NCBI RefSeq assembly: GCF_000003605.2
Contig: NW_003157217.1
Location: 1-46,808 of the forward strand
DNA from: Saccoglossus kowalevskii
Taxonomy: Eukaryota > Hemichordata > Enteropneusta > Harrimaniidae
DNA: 46,808 bases
Direction: 5' to 3'
Below, one piece after another: positions 22,745 through 35,227 of the stretch. The notes under the pieces were generated by a model, which did no database searches, was not told where the DNA came from, and worked only from the letters and a program-made list of their open reading frames with translations. Position numbers and translations under genes: made by a program. Positions within the stretch are counted from its first letter, which is position 1, and every line of letters starts with the position of its first letter.

Positions 22745-23686
22745 GCGATTTCGTTTTTGAAACATTAAAAAATCTGAAATAGCCGGCAATTCAGCTGAAT
22801 TTCAAATAATCGATGCAGCTGTGTGATTAGGTGATCGACCAATTTTTTTAAAGTTAAGCACAAACGGGCGTGGTTAGTTCTTGCAAGGGAGACTGATTGA
22901 GTAAATGAGCTGTTGAGTTTATTTTTTTTGTTTCATCACGCATATCGAAAATATATAAGGCAACGTTCCTGCATTCTTTCTTACTGTGATGTCGATCATT
23001 TATAGTGGAAAATCGTGGAATTGTTGTAACTGTTTTAATTAACGGACAGTTTTCAAATTCCTTCTAATTTCAAGAACAAGTTGCTGATCTGTCGGCACGT
23101 AGTGGGATTTACGCTGTTAACACTCCCTGCAAAGATATTCAAGTGATTGCAAATTGTGCAAAGTTATTCAAAGTTGGTAGATGGATTTGTATGTATGACC
23201 TAAGTTGTTGGCATATAGAAACACGCAGTTGTAAAGTCGAGAAATTCAATAAAAGCCAATTGAAAGCAGTCTATAGATGTTCCCATGACCTGAAGGTAAA
23301 ATGTTAGAAAACACCGTGCAATGTTAGAATAAGCGAAGGGAATGTTTGCGGAGTTGCCTATATATTTAACCTAAGTAATTGTCATGACAACCCCGCAGTT
23401 AAATTTCGGAAACATTAAGGAAATGTTCCGAGAATGTCTCATAAATAAGCAGATTATCACAACATCCAACGGAAAAATCGACAAGGAACTGCTTACAAAG
23501 TTGTAAACAGCGAATGCAAAGTTGGTAGGCTCATTCGGGATTGTTACCTGTGATATCATATTAACAAATCCAATAGTTAAAAGTTCGAAAATGTGAATAA
23601 ATGTTTCGTTAATTGGTGTTAAATTATCGTAGTGTTACTCAAAGTATGTTGAGGTCAAAGGTCAATTATAGGAGGTACCTGTGAAA
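22745..23686 (+). repeat. Monomer M26, 942 bp, first class C unit
   Basis: The first half copies M9. The second half is the first of class C (TAAGTAATTG, CGGAAAC, ATAAATAAGC), so the class switch at 23.2-23.35 kb lies inside this unit. Its 3' direct repeat at 23652-23664 is the A-spacer form AGGTCAAAGGTCA. Confidence 0.92.
23652..23664 (+). promoter_or_regulatory. DR1 element, A-spacer form AGGTCAAAGGTCA
   Basis: Matches the textbook DR1 consensus, in which A is the preferred spacer. Seven copies exist: 23652, 25487, 29216, 31058, 32905, 39993 and 41256. Each sits just upstream of a unit with the 40-bp deletion, and none occurs elsewhere in the window. Confidence 0.6.
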
Positions 23687-24579
23687 GCGATATCGTTTTT
23701 GAAACATTAAAAAATCTGAAATAGCCGGCAATTCGGCTGAATTTCAAATAATCGATGCAGCTGTGTGGTTAGGTGATCGACCAATGTTTAAAGTAAAGAA
23801 CAAACGGGCGTGGTTAGTTCTTGCATGGGAGACTTCCTGAGTAAATGATAATATATAAGGCAACGTTCCTGCATTCTTTCTTAATGTGATGTCGATCATT
23901 TATAGTGGCAAATCCTGGAATTGTTGTAACTGTTTTAATTAATGGACAGTTTTCAAATTCCTTCTAATTTCAAGAACAAGTTGCTGAGCTGTCGGCACGT
24001 AGTGGGATTTAAGCTGTTACCACTCCGCGGAAAGTTGTTCAAAGTGATTGCAAAGTTTTGCAAAGTTATTGAAAAGTTGGTAGATGTATTTGTGTATATG
24101 ACCTAAATTGTTGGCATATAGAAACGCGCAGTTGTAAAGTCGAGAAATTCAATAAAAGCCAATTGAAAGCAGTCTATAGATGTTGCAATGAGGTGAGGGC
24201 AAAATGTTTGAAAACACCGTGCAATGTTGGAAAAAACGAAGGAAATGTTTGCGGAGTTGCTTATATATTTAACCTAAGTAATTGTCATGACAACCCCGCA
24301 GTTAAATTGCGGAAACATTAAGTAAATGTTCCGAGAATGTCTCATAAATAAGCAGATTATCACAACAGCCAATGGAAAAATCGACAAGGAACTGCTTACA
24401 AAGTTGTAAAAAGCGATTGCAATGTTGGTAGTTTCATTCGGGATTGTTACCTGTGATATCATATTAACAAGTCCAATAGTTAAAAGTTTGAAAATGTGAA
24501 TGAATGTTTCGTTAATTGGTGTTAAATTATCGTAGTGTCCAAAGTATATAGAGGTCAATTATAGGAGGTACCTGTGAAA
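23687..24579 (+). repeat. Monomer M27, 893 bp, S-type (40-bp deletion)
   Basis: First S-type unit of the dimeric repeat. About 40 bp containing the T-rich tract are lost at about 23848-23850 (ATGATAATATATAAGG). A further 7-bp loss removes one half of the direct repeat, leaving a lone AGGTCA at 24552-24557. Class C. Confidence 0.93.
24552..24557 (+). promoter_or_regulatory. DR1 collapsed to a single AGGTCA half-site
   Basis: AGAGGTCAATTATAGG here replaces AGAGGTCATAGGTCAATT. A 7-bp loss equals one repeat of AGGTCAT, as expected from slippage between the two half-sites. Confidence 0.75.
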
Positions 24580-25521
24580 GCGATATCGTTATTGAAACAT
24601 AAAAAAATCTGAAATAGCCGGCAATTCGGCTGAATTTCCAATAATCGATGCAGCTGTGTGGTCAGGTGATCGAGAAACGTTTAAAGTAAAGTACAAACGG
24701 GCGTGGTTAGTTCTTGCATGGGAGACTGCTTGAGTAAATGAGCTGTTGAGTTTATTTTTTTAGTTCCATCACGCATATCGAAAATATATAAGGCAACGTT
24801 CGTGCATTCTTTTTACTGTGATGTCGATCATTTATAGTGGAAAATCGTGGAATTTTTGTAACTGTTTTAATTATTACAAAGTTTTCAAATTCCTTCTAAA
24901 TTTCAAGAACAAGTTGCTGAGCTGTCGGCACGTAGTGGGATTTACGCTGTTAACACTCCCGGCAAAGTTGTTCAAAGTGATTGCAAATTTTGCAAAGGTA
25001 TTGCAAAGTTGGTAGATGGATTTGTATGTATGACCTAAGTTGTTGGCATATAGAAACACGCAGTTGTAAAGTCGAGAAATTCAATAAAAGCCAATTGAAA
25101 GCAGTCTATAGATGTTCCCATGACCTGAAGGTAAAATGTTAGAAAACACCGTGCAATGTTAGAATAAGCGAAGGGAATGTTTGCGGAGTTGCCTATATAT
25201 TTAACCTAAGTAATTGTCATGACAACCCCGCAGTTAAATTTCGGAAACATTAAGGAAATGTTCCGAGAATGTCTCATAAATAAGCAGATTATCACAACAT
25301 CCAACGGAAAAATCGACAAGGAACTGCTTACAAAGTTGTAAACAGCGAATGCAAAGTTGGTAGGCTCATTCGGGATTGTTACCTGTGATATCATATTAAC
25401 AAATCCAATAGTTAAAAGTTCGAAAATGTGAATAAATGTTTCGTTAATTGGTGTTAAATTATCGTAGTGTTACTCAAAGTATGTTGAGGTCAAAGGTCAA
25501 TTATAGGAGGTACCTGTGAAA
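24580..25521 (+). repeat. Monomer M28, 942 bp, L-type
   Basis: L-type partner of M27, marked by GAGAAACGTTT, TTCGTGCATTC and TTTTGCAAAGGTATTGC. Almost identical to M32 (3729 bp away) and M34. Class C. A-spacer direct repeat at 25487-25499. Confidence 0.93.
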
Positions 25522-26421
25522 GCGATATCGTTTTTGAAACATTAAAAAATCTGAAATAGCCGGCAATTCGGCTGAATTTCAAATAATCGATGCAGCTGTG
25601 TGGTTAGGTGATCGACCAATGTTTAAAGTAAAGAACAAACGGGCGTGGTTAGTTCTTGCATGGGAGACTTCCTGAGTAAATGATATTATATAAGGCAACG
25701 TTCCTGCATTCTTTCTTAATGTGATGTCGATCATTTATAGTGGCAAATCGTGGAATTGTTGTAACTGTTTTAATTAATGGACAGTTTTCATGTTCCTTCT
25801 AATTTCAAGAACAAGTTGCTGAGCTGTCGGCACGTAGTGGGATTTAAGCTGTTACCACTCCGCGGAAAGTTGTTCAAAGTGATTGCAAAGTTTTGCAAAG
25901 TTATTGAAAAGTTGGTAGATGTATTTGTGTATATGACCTAAATTGTTGGCATATAGAAACGCGCAGTTGTAAAGTCGAGAAATTCAATAAAAGCCAATTG
26001 AAAGCAGTCTATAGATGTTGCAATGAGGTGAGGGCAAAATGTTTGAAAACACCGTGCAATGTTGGAAAAAACGAAGGAAATGTTTGCGGAGTTGCTTATA
26101 TATTTAACCTAAGTAATTGTCATGACATCCCCGCAGTTAAATTTCGGAAACATTAAGTAAATGTTCCGAGAATGTCTCATAAATAAGCAGATTATCACAA
26201 CAGCCAATGGAAAAATCGACAAGGAACTGCTTACAAAGTTGTAAAAAGCGATTGCAATGTTGGTAGTTTCATTCGGGATTGTTACCTGTGATATCATATT
26301 AACAAGTCCAATAGTTAAAAGTTTGAAAATGTGAATGAATGTTTCGTTAATTGGTGTTAAATTATCGTAGTGTGCAAAGTATATAGAGGTCATAGGTCAA
26401 TTATAGGAGGTACCTGTGAAA
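25522..26421 (+). repeat. Monomer M29, 900 bp, S-type (40-bp deletion)
   Basis: Copy of M27 with an intact direct repeat (26387-26399) and a private ATGATATTATATAAGG at the 40-bp deletion junction (about 25683). Class C. Confidence 0.93.
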
Positions 26422-27369
26422 GCGATATCGTTATTGAAACAATAAAAAAATCTGAAATAGCCGGCAATTTCGGCTTGAATTTGCAATAATCGATGCAGCT
26501 GTTTGTTTAGGTGATCGAGCAATGTTAAAAGTAAAGTACAAACGGGCGTGGTTAGTTCTTGCATGGGAGACTGCTTGAGTAAATGAGCTGTTGAGTTTAT
26601 TTTTTTAGTTTCATCACGCATATCGAAAATATATAAGGCAACGTTCCTGCATTCTTTCTTACTGTGATGTCGATCATTTATAGTGGAAAATCGTGGAATT
26701 TTTGTAACTGTTTTAATTTATGGACAGTTTTCAAATTCCTTCTAATTTTCAAGAACAAGTTGCTGAGCTGTCGGCACGTAGTGGGATTTACGCTGTCACC
26801 ACTCCGTGCAAAATTGTTCAAAGTGATTGCAAAGTTGTGGAAAGTTATTGAAAAGTTAGTAGATGTATTTGTATGTATGACCTAAGTTGTTGGCATATAG
26901 AAACGCGCAGTTGTAATGTCGAGAAATTCAATAAAAGCCAATTGAAAGCAGTCTATAGATGTTCCCATGAGCTGAGGGTAAAATGTTAGAAAACACCGTG
27001 CAATGTTAGAATAAGCGAAGGAAATGTTTGCGGAGTTGCTTATATATTTAACCTAAGTAATTGTCATGACAACCCCGCAGTTAAATTTCGGAAACATTAA
27101 GTAAATGTTCCGAGAATGTCTCATAAATAAGCAGATTATCACCACAGCCTACCAAAAAATCGACAAGAAACTGCTTACACAGTTGTAAAAAGCGAATGTT
27201 AAAGTTGGTAGTTTCATTCGGGATTGTTACCTGTGATATCATATTAACAAGTCCAATAGTTAAAAGTTCGAAAATGTGAATAAATGTTTCGTTAATTGGT
27301 GTTAAATTATCGTAGTGTTACTCAAAGTATGTAGAGGTCATAGGTCAGTTATATGAGGTACATGTGAAA
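26422..27369 (+). repeat. Monomer M30, 948 bp, interrupts the dimer
   Basis: Stands where an L-type unit is expected but has the TTTATGGACAG allele and several small insertions (AATTTCGGCTTG, GAATGTTAAAG). Class C 3' part. Direct repeat 27335-27347 intact. Confidence 0.92.
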
Positions 27370-28308
27370 GCGATATCGTTTTTGAAACATAAAAAAATCT
27401 GAAATAGCCGGCAATTCGGCTGAATTTCCAATAATCGATGCAGCTGTGTGGTTAGGTGATCGACCAATGTTTAAAGTAATTACAAACGGGCGTGGTTAGT
27501 TCTTGCATGGGAGACTGCTTGAGTAAATGAGCTGTTGAGTTTATTTTTTTAGTTCCATCACGCATATCGAAAATATATAAGGAAACGTTCCTGCATTCTT
27601 TTTACTGTGATGTCGATCATTTATAGTGGAAAATTGTAGAATTTTTGTAACTGTTTTAATTATTACAAAGTTTTCAAATTCCTTCTAAATTTCAAGAACA
27701 AGTTGCTGAGCTGTCGGCACATAGTGGGATTTACGCTGTTAACACTACCGGCAAAGTTATTCAAAGTGATTGCAAAATTGTGCAAAGTTATTGCAAAGTT
27801 GGTAGATGGATTTGTATGTATGACCTAAGTTGTTGGCATATAGAAACACGCAGTTGTAAAGTCGAGAAATTTAATAAAAACCGATTGAAAGCAGCCTATA
27901 GATGTTCCCATGAGCTGATGGTAAAATCATAGAACACACCGTGCAAAGTTGGAAAAAGCGAAGGAAATGTTGGCGGAGTTGCTTATATATTTAACCTAAG
28001 TCATTGTCATGACAACCCCGCAGTTAAATTTCGGAAACATTAAGTAAATGTTCTGAGAATGTCTCATAAATAAGCAGATTATCACAACAGCCAATGGAAA
28101 AATCGACAAGGAACTGCTTACAAAGTTGTAAAAAGCGATTGCAATGTTGGTAGTTTCATTCGGGATTGTTACCTGTGATATCATATTAACAAGTCCAATA
28201 GTTAAAAGTTTGAAAATGTGAATGAATGTTTCGTTAATAGGTGTTAAATTATCGTAGTGTCCAAAGTATATAGAGGTCATAGGTCAATTATAGGAGGTAC
28301 CTGTGAAA
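27370..28308 (+). repeat. Monomer M31, 939 bp, mosaic
   Basis: Second interrupting unit. It resembles the B'/ATTACAAAG subfamily up to about 27.93 kb, then reads class A at the palindrome (CATTGTCATGAC) and class C just after it (CGGAAAC, ATAAATAAGC), with the GTGTCCAAAG end of the S units. Direct repeat 28274-28286 intact. Confidence 0.92.
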
Positions 28309-29250
28309 GCGATATCGTTATTGAAACATAAAAAAATCTGAAATAGCCGGCAATTCGGCTGAATTTCCAATAATCGATGCAGCTGTGTGGTTAGGTGATC
28401 GAGAAACGTTTAAAGTAAAGTACAAACGGGCGTGGTTAGTTCTTGCATGGGAGACTGCTTGAGTAAATGAGCTGTTGAGTTTATTTTTTTAGTTCCATCA
28501 CGCATATCGAAAATATATAAGGCAACGTTCGTGCATTCTTTTTACTGTGATGTCGATCATTTATAGTGGAAAATCGTGGAATTTTTGTAACTGTTTTAAT
28601 TATTACAAAGTTTTCAAATTCCTTCTAAATTTCAAGAACAAGTTGCTGAGCTGTCGGCACGTAGTGGGATTTACGCTGTTAACACTCCCGGCAAAGTTGT
28701 TCAAAGTGATTGCAAATTTTGCAAAGGTATTGCAAAGTTGGTAGATGGATTTGTATGTATGACCTAAGTTGTTGGCATATAGAAACACGCAGTTGTAAAG
28801 TCGATAAATTCAATAAAAGCCAATTGAAAGCAGTCTATAGATGTTCCCATGACCTGAAGGTAAAATGTTAGAAAACACCGTGCAATGTTAGAATAAGCGA
28901 AGGAAATGTTTGCGGAGTTGCCTATATATTTAACCTAAGTAATTGTCATGACAACCCCGCAGTTAAATTTCGGAAACATTAAGGAAATGTTCCGAGAATG
29001 TCTCATAAATAAGCAGATTATCACAACATCCAACGGAAAAATCGACAAGGAACTGCTTACAAAGTTGTAAACAGCGAATGCAAAGTTGGTAGGCTCATTC
29101 GGGATTGTTACCTGTGATATCATATTAACAAATCCCATAGTTAAAAGTTCGAAAATGTGAATAAATGTTTCGTTAATTGGTATTAAATTATCGTAGTGTT
29201 ACTCAAAGTATGTTGAGGTCAAAGGTCAATTATAGGAGGTACCTGTGAAA
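28309..29250 (+). repeat. Monomer M32, 942 bp, L-type
   Basis: Near-identical to M28, restoring the dimer after the M30-M31 interruption. Class C. A-spacer direct repeat at 29216-29228. Confidence 0.93.
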
Positions 29251-30150
29251 GCGATATCGTTTTTGAAACATTAAAAAATCTGAAATAGCCGGCAATTCGG
29301 CTGAATTTCAAATAATCGATGCAGCTGTGTGGTTAGGTGATCGACCAATGTTTAAAGTAAAGAACAAACGGGCGTGGTTAGTTCTTGCATGGGAGACTTC
29401 CTGAGTAAATGATAATATATAAGGCAACGTTCCTGCATTCTTTCTTAATGTGATGTCGATCATTTATAGTGGCAAATCGTGGAATTGTTGTAACTGTTTT
29501 AATTAATGGACAGTTTTCAAATTCCTTCTAATTTCAAGAACAAGTTGCTGAGCTGTCGGCACGTAGTGGGATTTATGCTGTTACCACTCCGCGGAAAGTT
29601 GTTCAAAGTGATTGCAAAGTTTTGCAAAGTTATTGAAAAGTTGGTAGATGTATTTGTGTATATGACCTAAATTGTTGGCATATAGAAACGCGCAGTTGTA
29701 AAGTCGAGAAATTCAATAAAAGCCAATTGAAAGCAGTCTATAGATGTTGCAATGAGGTGAGGGCAAAATGTTTGAAAACACCGTGCAATGTTGGAAAAAA
29801 CGAAGGAAATGTTTGCGGAGTTGCTTATATATTTAACCTAAGTAATTGTCATGACAACCCCGCAGTTAAATTTCGGAAACATTAAGTAAATGTTCCGAGA
29901 ATGTCTCATAAATAAGCAGATTATCACAACAGCCAATGGAAAAATCGACAAGGAACTGCTTACAAAGTTGTAAAAAGCGATTGCAATGTTGGTAGTTTCA
30001 TTCGGGATTGTTACCTGTGATATCATATTAACAAGTCCAATAGTTAAAAGTTTGAAAATGTGAATGAATGTTTCGTTGATTGGTGTTAAATTATCGTAGT
30101 GTCCAAAGTATATAGAGGTCATAGGTCAATTATAGGAGGTACCTGTGAAA
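29251..30150 (+). repeat. Monomer M33, 900 bp, S-type (40-bp deletion)
   Basis: 40-bp deletion junction at about 29411. Private GATTTATGCTG near 29570. Class C. Direct repeat 30116-30128 intact. Confidence 0.93.
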
Positions 30151-31092
30151 GCGATATCGTTATTGAAACATAAAAAAATCTGAAATAGCCGGCAATTCGG
30201 CTGAATTTCCAATAATCGATGCAGCTGTGTGGTTAGGTGATCGAGAAACGTTTAAAGTAAAGTACAAACGGGCGTGGTTAGTTCTTGCATGGGAGACTGC
30301 TTGAGTAAATGAGCTGTTGAGTTTATTTTTTTAGTTCCATCACGCATATCGAAAATATATAAGGCAACGTTCGTGCATTCTTTTTACTGCGATGTCGATC
30401 ATTTATAGTGGAAAATCGTGGAATTTTTGTAACTGTTTTAATTATTACAAAGTTTTCAAATTCCTTCTAAATTTCAAGAACAAGTTGCTGAGCTGTCGGC
30501 ACATAGTGGGATTTACGCTGATAACACTCACGGCAAAGTTGTTCAAAGTGATTGCAAATTTTGCAAAGGTATTGCAAAGTTGGTAGATGGATTTGTATGT
30601 ATGACCTAAGTTGTTGGCATATAGAAACACGCAGTTGTAAAGTCGAGAAATTCAATAAAAGCCAATTGAAAGCAGTCTATAGATGTTCCCATGACCTGAA
30701 GGTAAAATGTTAGAAAACACCGTGCAATGTTAGAATAAGCGAAGGAAATGTTTGCGGAGTTGCCTATATATTTAACCTAAGTAATTGTCATGACAACCCC
30801 GCAGTTAAATTTCGGAAACATTAAGAAAATGTTCCGAGAATGTCTCATAAATAAGCAGATTATCACAACATCCAACGGAAAAATCGACAAGGAACTGCTT
30901 ACAAAGTTGTAAACAGCGAATGCAAAGTTGGTAGGCTCATTCGGGATTGTTACCTGTGATATCATATTAACAAATCCCATAGTTAAAAGTTCGAAAATGT
31001 GAATAAATGTTTCGTTAATTGGTATTAAATTATCGTAGTGTTACTCAAAGTATGTTGAGGTCAAAGGTCAATTATAGGAGGTACCTGTGAAA
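30151..31092 (+). repeat. Monomer M34, 942 bp, L-type
   Basis: Third L-type copy. It differs from M32 by a few substitutions (for example GATAACACTCACGGC near 30520). Class C. A-spacer direct repeat at 31058-31070. Confidence 0.93.
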
Positions 31093-31995
31093 GCGATATC
31101 GTTTTTGAAACATTAAAAAATCTGAAATAGCCGGCAATTCGGCTGAATTTCAAATAATCGATGCAGCTGTGTGGTTAGGTGATCGACCAATGTTTAAAGT
31201 AAAGAACAAACGGGCGTGGTTAGTTCTTGCATGGGAGACTTCCTGAGTAAATGATAATATATAAGGCAACGTTCCTGCATTCTTTCTTAATATGATGTCG
31301 ATCATTTATAGTGGCAAATCGTGGAATTGTTGTAACTGTTTTAATTAATGGACAGTTTTCAAATTCCTTCTAATTTCAAGAACAAGTTGCTGAGCTGTCG
31401 GCACGTAGTGGGATTTAAGCTGTTACCACTCCGCGGAAAGTTGTTCAAAGTGATTGCAAAGTTTTGCAAAGTTATTGAAAAGTTGGTAGATGTATTTGTG
31501 TATATGACCTAAATTGTTGGCATATAGAAACGCGCAGTTGTAAAGTCGAGAAATTCAATAAAAGCCAATTGAAAGCAGTCTATAGATGTTGCAATGAGGT
31601 GAGGGCAAAATGTTTGAAAACACCGTGCAATGTTGGAAAAAACGAAGGAAATGTTTGCGGAGTTGCTTATATATTTAACCTAAGTAATTGTCATGACAAC
31701 CCCGCAGTTAAATTTCGGAAACATTAAGTAAATGTTCCGAGAATGTCTCATAAATAAGCAGATTATCACAACATCCAACGGAAAAATCGACAAGGAACTG
31801 CTTACAAAGTTGTAAACAGCGAATGCAAAGTTGGTAGTTTCATTCGGGATTGTTACCTGTGATATCATATTAACAAGTCCAATAGTTAAAAGTTCGAAAA
31901 TGTGAATAAATGTTTCGTTAATTGGTGTTAAATTATCGAAGTGTTACTCAAAGTATGTTGAGGTCATAGGTCAATTATAGGAGGTACCTGTGAAA
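31093..31995 (+). repeat. Monomer M35, 903 bp, S-type (40-bp deletion)
   Basis: 40-bp deletion at about 31253. It retains TTACTCAAAG at the end instead of the shorter CCAAAG of M27, M31 and M33. Class C. Direct repeat 31961-31973 intact. Confidence 0.93.
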
Positions 31996-32939
31996 GCGAT
32001 ATCGTTTTTGAAACATTAACAAATCTGAAATAGCCGGCAATTCGGTTGAATTTCAAATAATCGATGCAGCTGTGTGATTAGGTGATCGACCAATGTTTAA
32101 AGTAAAGAACAAACGGGCGTGGTTAGTTCTTGCATGGGAGACTTCCTGAGTAAATGAGCTGTTGAGTTTATTTTTTTTGTTCCATCACGCATATCGAAAA
32201 TATATAAGGCAACGTTCCTGCATTCTTTCTTACTGTGATGTCGATCATTTAAAGTGGAAAATCGTGGAATTTTTGGAACTGTTTTAATTATTACAAAGTT
32301 TTCAAATTCCTTCTAAATTTCAAGAACAAGTTGCTGAGCTGTCGGCATGTTGTGGGATTTACGCTGTTAACACTCCGTGCAAAGTTGTTCAAAGTGATTG
32401 CAATGCTGTGCAAAGTTATTGCAAAGTTGGTAGATGTATTTGTATATATGACCTAAGTTGTTGGCGTATATGAACGCGCAGTTCTAAAGTCGAGAAATTT
32501 GATAAAAGCCAATTGAACGCAGCCTGTAGATGTTCCCATAAGCTGAGGGTAAAATGTTAGAAAACACCGTGCAAAGTTGGAAAAAACGAAGGAAATGTTG
32601 GCGGCGTTGCTTATGTATTTAACCTAAGTAATTGTCATGACAACCCCGCAGTTAAATTTCGGAAATATTAAGTAAATGTTCCGAGAATGTCTCATAAATA
32701 AGCAGATTATCACAACATCCAACGGAAAAATCGACAAGGAACTGCTTACAAAGTTGTAAACAGCGAATGCAAAGTTGGTAGTTCCATTCGGGATTGTTAC
32801 CTGTGATATCATATTAACAAGTCCAATAGTTAAAAGTTCGAAAATGTGAATAAATGTTTCGTTAATTGGTGTTAAATTATCGTAGTGTTACTCAAAGTAT
32901 GTTGAGGTCAAAGGTCAATTTTAGGAGGTACCTGTGAAA
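31996..32939 (+). repeat. Monomer M36, 944 bp
   Basis: Class C. Private block GGCGTATATGAACG / GTTCTAAAG / TTGATAAAAGCC is shared only with M44, 7.09 kb downstream. A-spacer direct repeat at 32905-32917. Confidence 0.92.
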
Positions 32940-33960
32940 GCGATATCGTTTTTGAAACATTAAAAAATCGGAAATAGCCGGCAATTCGGCTGAATTTCAA
33001 ATAATCGATGCAGCTGTGTGGTTAGGTGATCGACCAATGTTTAAAGTAAAGAACAAACGGGCGTGGTTAGTTCTTGCATGGGAGACTTCCTGAGTAAATG
33101 ATAATATATAAGGCAACGTTCCTGCATTCTTTCTTACTGTGATGTCGATCATTTAAAGTGGAAAATCTTGGAATTTTTGTAACTGTAAATTGGTGTTAAA
33201 TTATCGTAGTGTTACTCAAAGTATGTTGAGGTCATAGGTCAATTATAGGAGGTACCTGTGAAAGCGATATCGTTTTTGAAACATTAAACAATCTGAAATA
33301 GCCGGCAATTCAGCTGAATTTCAAATAATCGATGCAGCTGTGTGGTTAGGTGATCGACGAATGTTTAAAGTAAAGCACATACGGGCGTGGTTAGTTCTTG
33401 AATAGGAGACTGCCTGAGTAAATGAGCTGTTGAGTTTATTTTTTTTGTTTCATCGCGCATATCGAAAATATATAAGGCAACGCTCCTGCATTCTTTCTTA
33501 CTGTGATGTCGATCATTTATAGTGGCAAATCGTGGAATTGTTGTAACTGTTTTAATTAATGGACAGTTTTCAAATTCCTTCTAATTTCAAGAACAAGTTG
33601 CTGAGCTGTCGGCACGTAGTGGGATTTAAGCTGTTACCACTCCGCGGAAAGTTGTTCAAAGTGATTGCAAAGTTTTACAAAGTTATTGAAAAGTTGGTAG
33701 ATGTATTTGTGTATATGACCTAAATTGTTGGCATATAGAAACGCGCAGTTGTAAAGTCGAGAAATTCAATAAAAGCCAATTGAAAGCAGTCTATAGATGT
33801 TGCAATGAGGTGAAGGCAAAATGTTTGAAAACACCGTGCAATGTTGGAAAAACGAAGGAAATGTTTGCGGAGTTGCTTATATATTTAACTAAGTAATTGT
33901 CATGACAACCCCGCAGTTAAATTTCGGAAACATTAAGTAAATGTTCCGAGAATGTCTCAT
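32090..33960 (+). repeat. Segmental duplication, copy 1 (partner 39.17-41.06 kb)
   Basis: M36-M37-M38 and M44-M45-M46 share private variants and the same truncated unit at offsets of 7086-7090 bp. Similarity drops to background on both sides (near 39.16 kb and 41.06 kb in the partner). Boundaries are approximate. Confidence 0.85.
32940..33263 (+). repeat. Monomer M37, truncated to 324 bp (40-bp plus 580-bp deletions)
   Basis: Carries both the S-type 40-bp deletion (about 33101) and the M7-type 580-bp deletion (CTGT|AAATTGG at 33186/33187). Only the core around the landmark and the first TATATAAGG remain. Duplicated as M45 and M47. Direct repeat 33229-33241 intact. Confidence 0.94.
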
Positions 33961-34200
33961 AAATAAGCAGATTATCACAACAGCCAACGGAAAAATCGAC
34001 AAGGAACTGCTTACAAAGTTGTAAAAAGCGATTGCAAATTTGGTAGTTTCATTCGGGATTGTTACCTGTGATATCATATTAACAAGTCCAATAGTTAAAA
34101 GTTCGAAAATGTGAATGAATGTTTCGTTAATTGGTGTTAAATTATCGTAGTGTCCAAAGTATTAGAGGTCATAGGTCAATTATAGGAGGTACCTGTGAAA
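33264..34200 (+). repeat. Monomer M38, 937 bp
   Basis: Class C. GACGAATG and CACATACGGGCG are shared with M46. It ends with the 4-bp-shorter GTGTCCAAAG. Direct repeat 34166-34178 intact. Confidence 0.92.
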
Positions 34201-35227
34201 GCGATATCGTTTTTGAAACATAAACAAATCTGAAATAGCCGGCAATTCCGCTGAATTTCCAATAATCGATGCAGCTGTGTGGTTAGGTGATCGACCAATG
34301 TTTAAAGTAAAGTACAAACTGGCGTGGTTAGTTCTTGCATGGGAGACTGCTTGAGTAAATGAGCTGTTGAGTTTATTTTTTTTAGTTCCATCACGCATAT
34401 CGAAAATATATAAGGCAACGTTCCTGCATTCTTTTTGCTGTGATGTCGATTATTTATAGTGGACAATTGTGGAATTTTTGTAACTGTTTTAACTATTACA
34501 AAGTTTTAAAATTCCTTCTAAATTTCAAGAACAAGTTGCTGAGCTGGAATCGTGGAATTATTGTAACTGTTTTAATTAATGGACAGTTTTCAAATTCCTT
34601 CTAATTTCAAGAACAAGTTGCTGATCTGTCGGCACGTAGTGGGATTTACGCTGTTACCACTCCGTGCAAAGTTGTTCAAAGTGATTGCAAAGTTGTGCAA
34701 AGTTATTGAAATGTTGGTAGATGTATTTGTATATATGACTTAAGTTGTTGGCATATAGAAACGCGCAGTTGTAACGTCGAGAAATTCAATAAAAGCCAAT
34801 TGAAAGCAGTCTATAGATGTTGCCATGAGGTGAGGGCAAAATGTTTGAAAACACTGTGCAAAGTTGCAAAAAAACGATGGAAATGTTGGCGGAGTTGCTA
34901 ATATATTTAACGAAAGTCATTTTCATGACAACCCCGCAGTTAAATTTCGAAAACATTAAATAAATGTTCCGAGAATGTCTTATATATAAGCAGATTATCA
35001 CCACAGCCTACCAAAGAATCGACAAGAAACTGCTTACAAAGTTGTAAACAGCGATTGCAAAGTTGGTAGTTTCATTCGGGATTGTTACCTGTGATATCAT
35101 ATTAACAAGTCCAATAGTTAAAAGTTCGAAAATGTGAATAAATGTTTCGTTAATTGGTGTTAAATTATCGTAGTGTTACTCAAAGTATGTAGAGGTCATA
35201 GGTCAGTTATAGGAGGTACATGTGAAA
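34201..35227 (+). repeat. Monomer M39, 1027 bp, with 83-bp internal duplication
   Basis: Second unit carrying the duplicated AATCGTGG segment (copies start at about 34465 and 34548), again ATTACAAAG allele first and TGGACAG allele second. Class B, so the class C domain ends before its 3' half. Direct repeat 35193-35205 intact. Confidence 0.93.

Larger units (their letters stand above)
23687..31995 (+). repeat. Dimeric higher-order repeat, ~1842-bp period, interrupted once
   Basis: S-type units (893-903 bp, 40-bp deletion) alternate with L-type units (942 bp): S 23687, L 24580, S 25522, then foreign units at 26422 and 27370, then L 28309, S 29251, L 30151, S 31093. S-to-S and L-to-L copies differ at only a few positions per unit, while S and L differ from each other much more. 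That is the signature of a two-monomer block amplified as a unit. The M30-M31 insert shows that later exchange broke the regular order. Confidence 0.88.
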
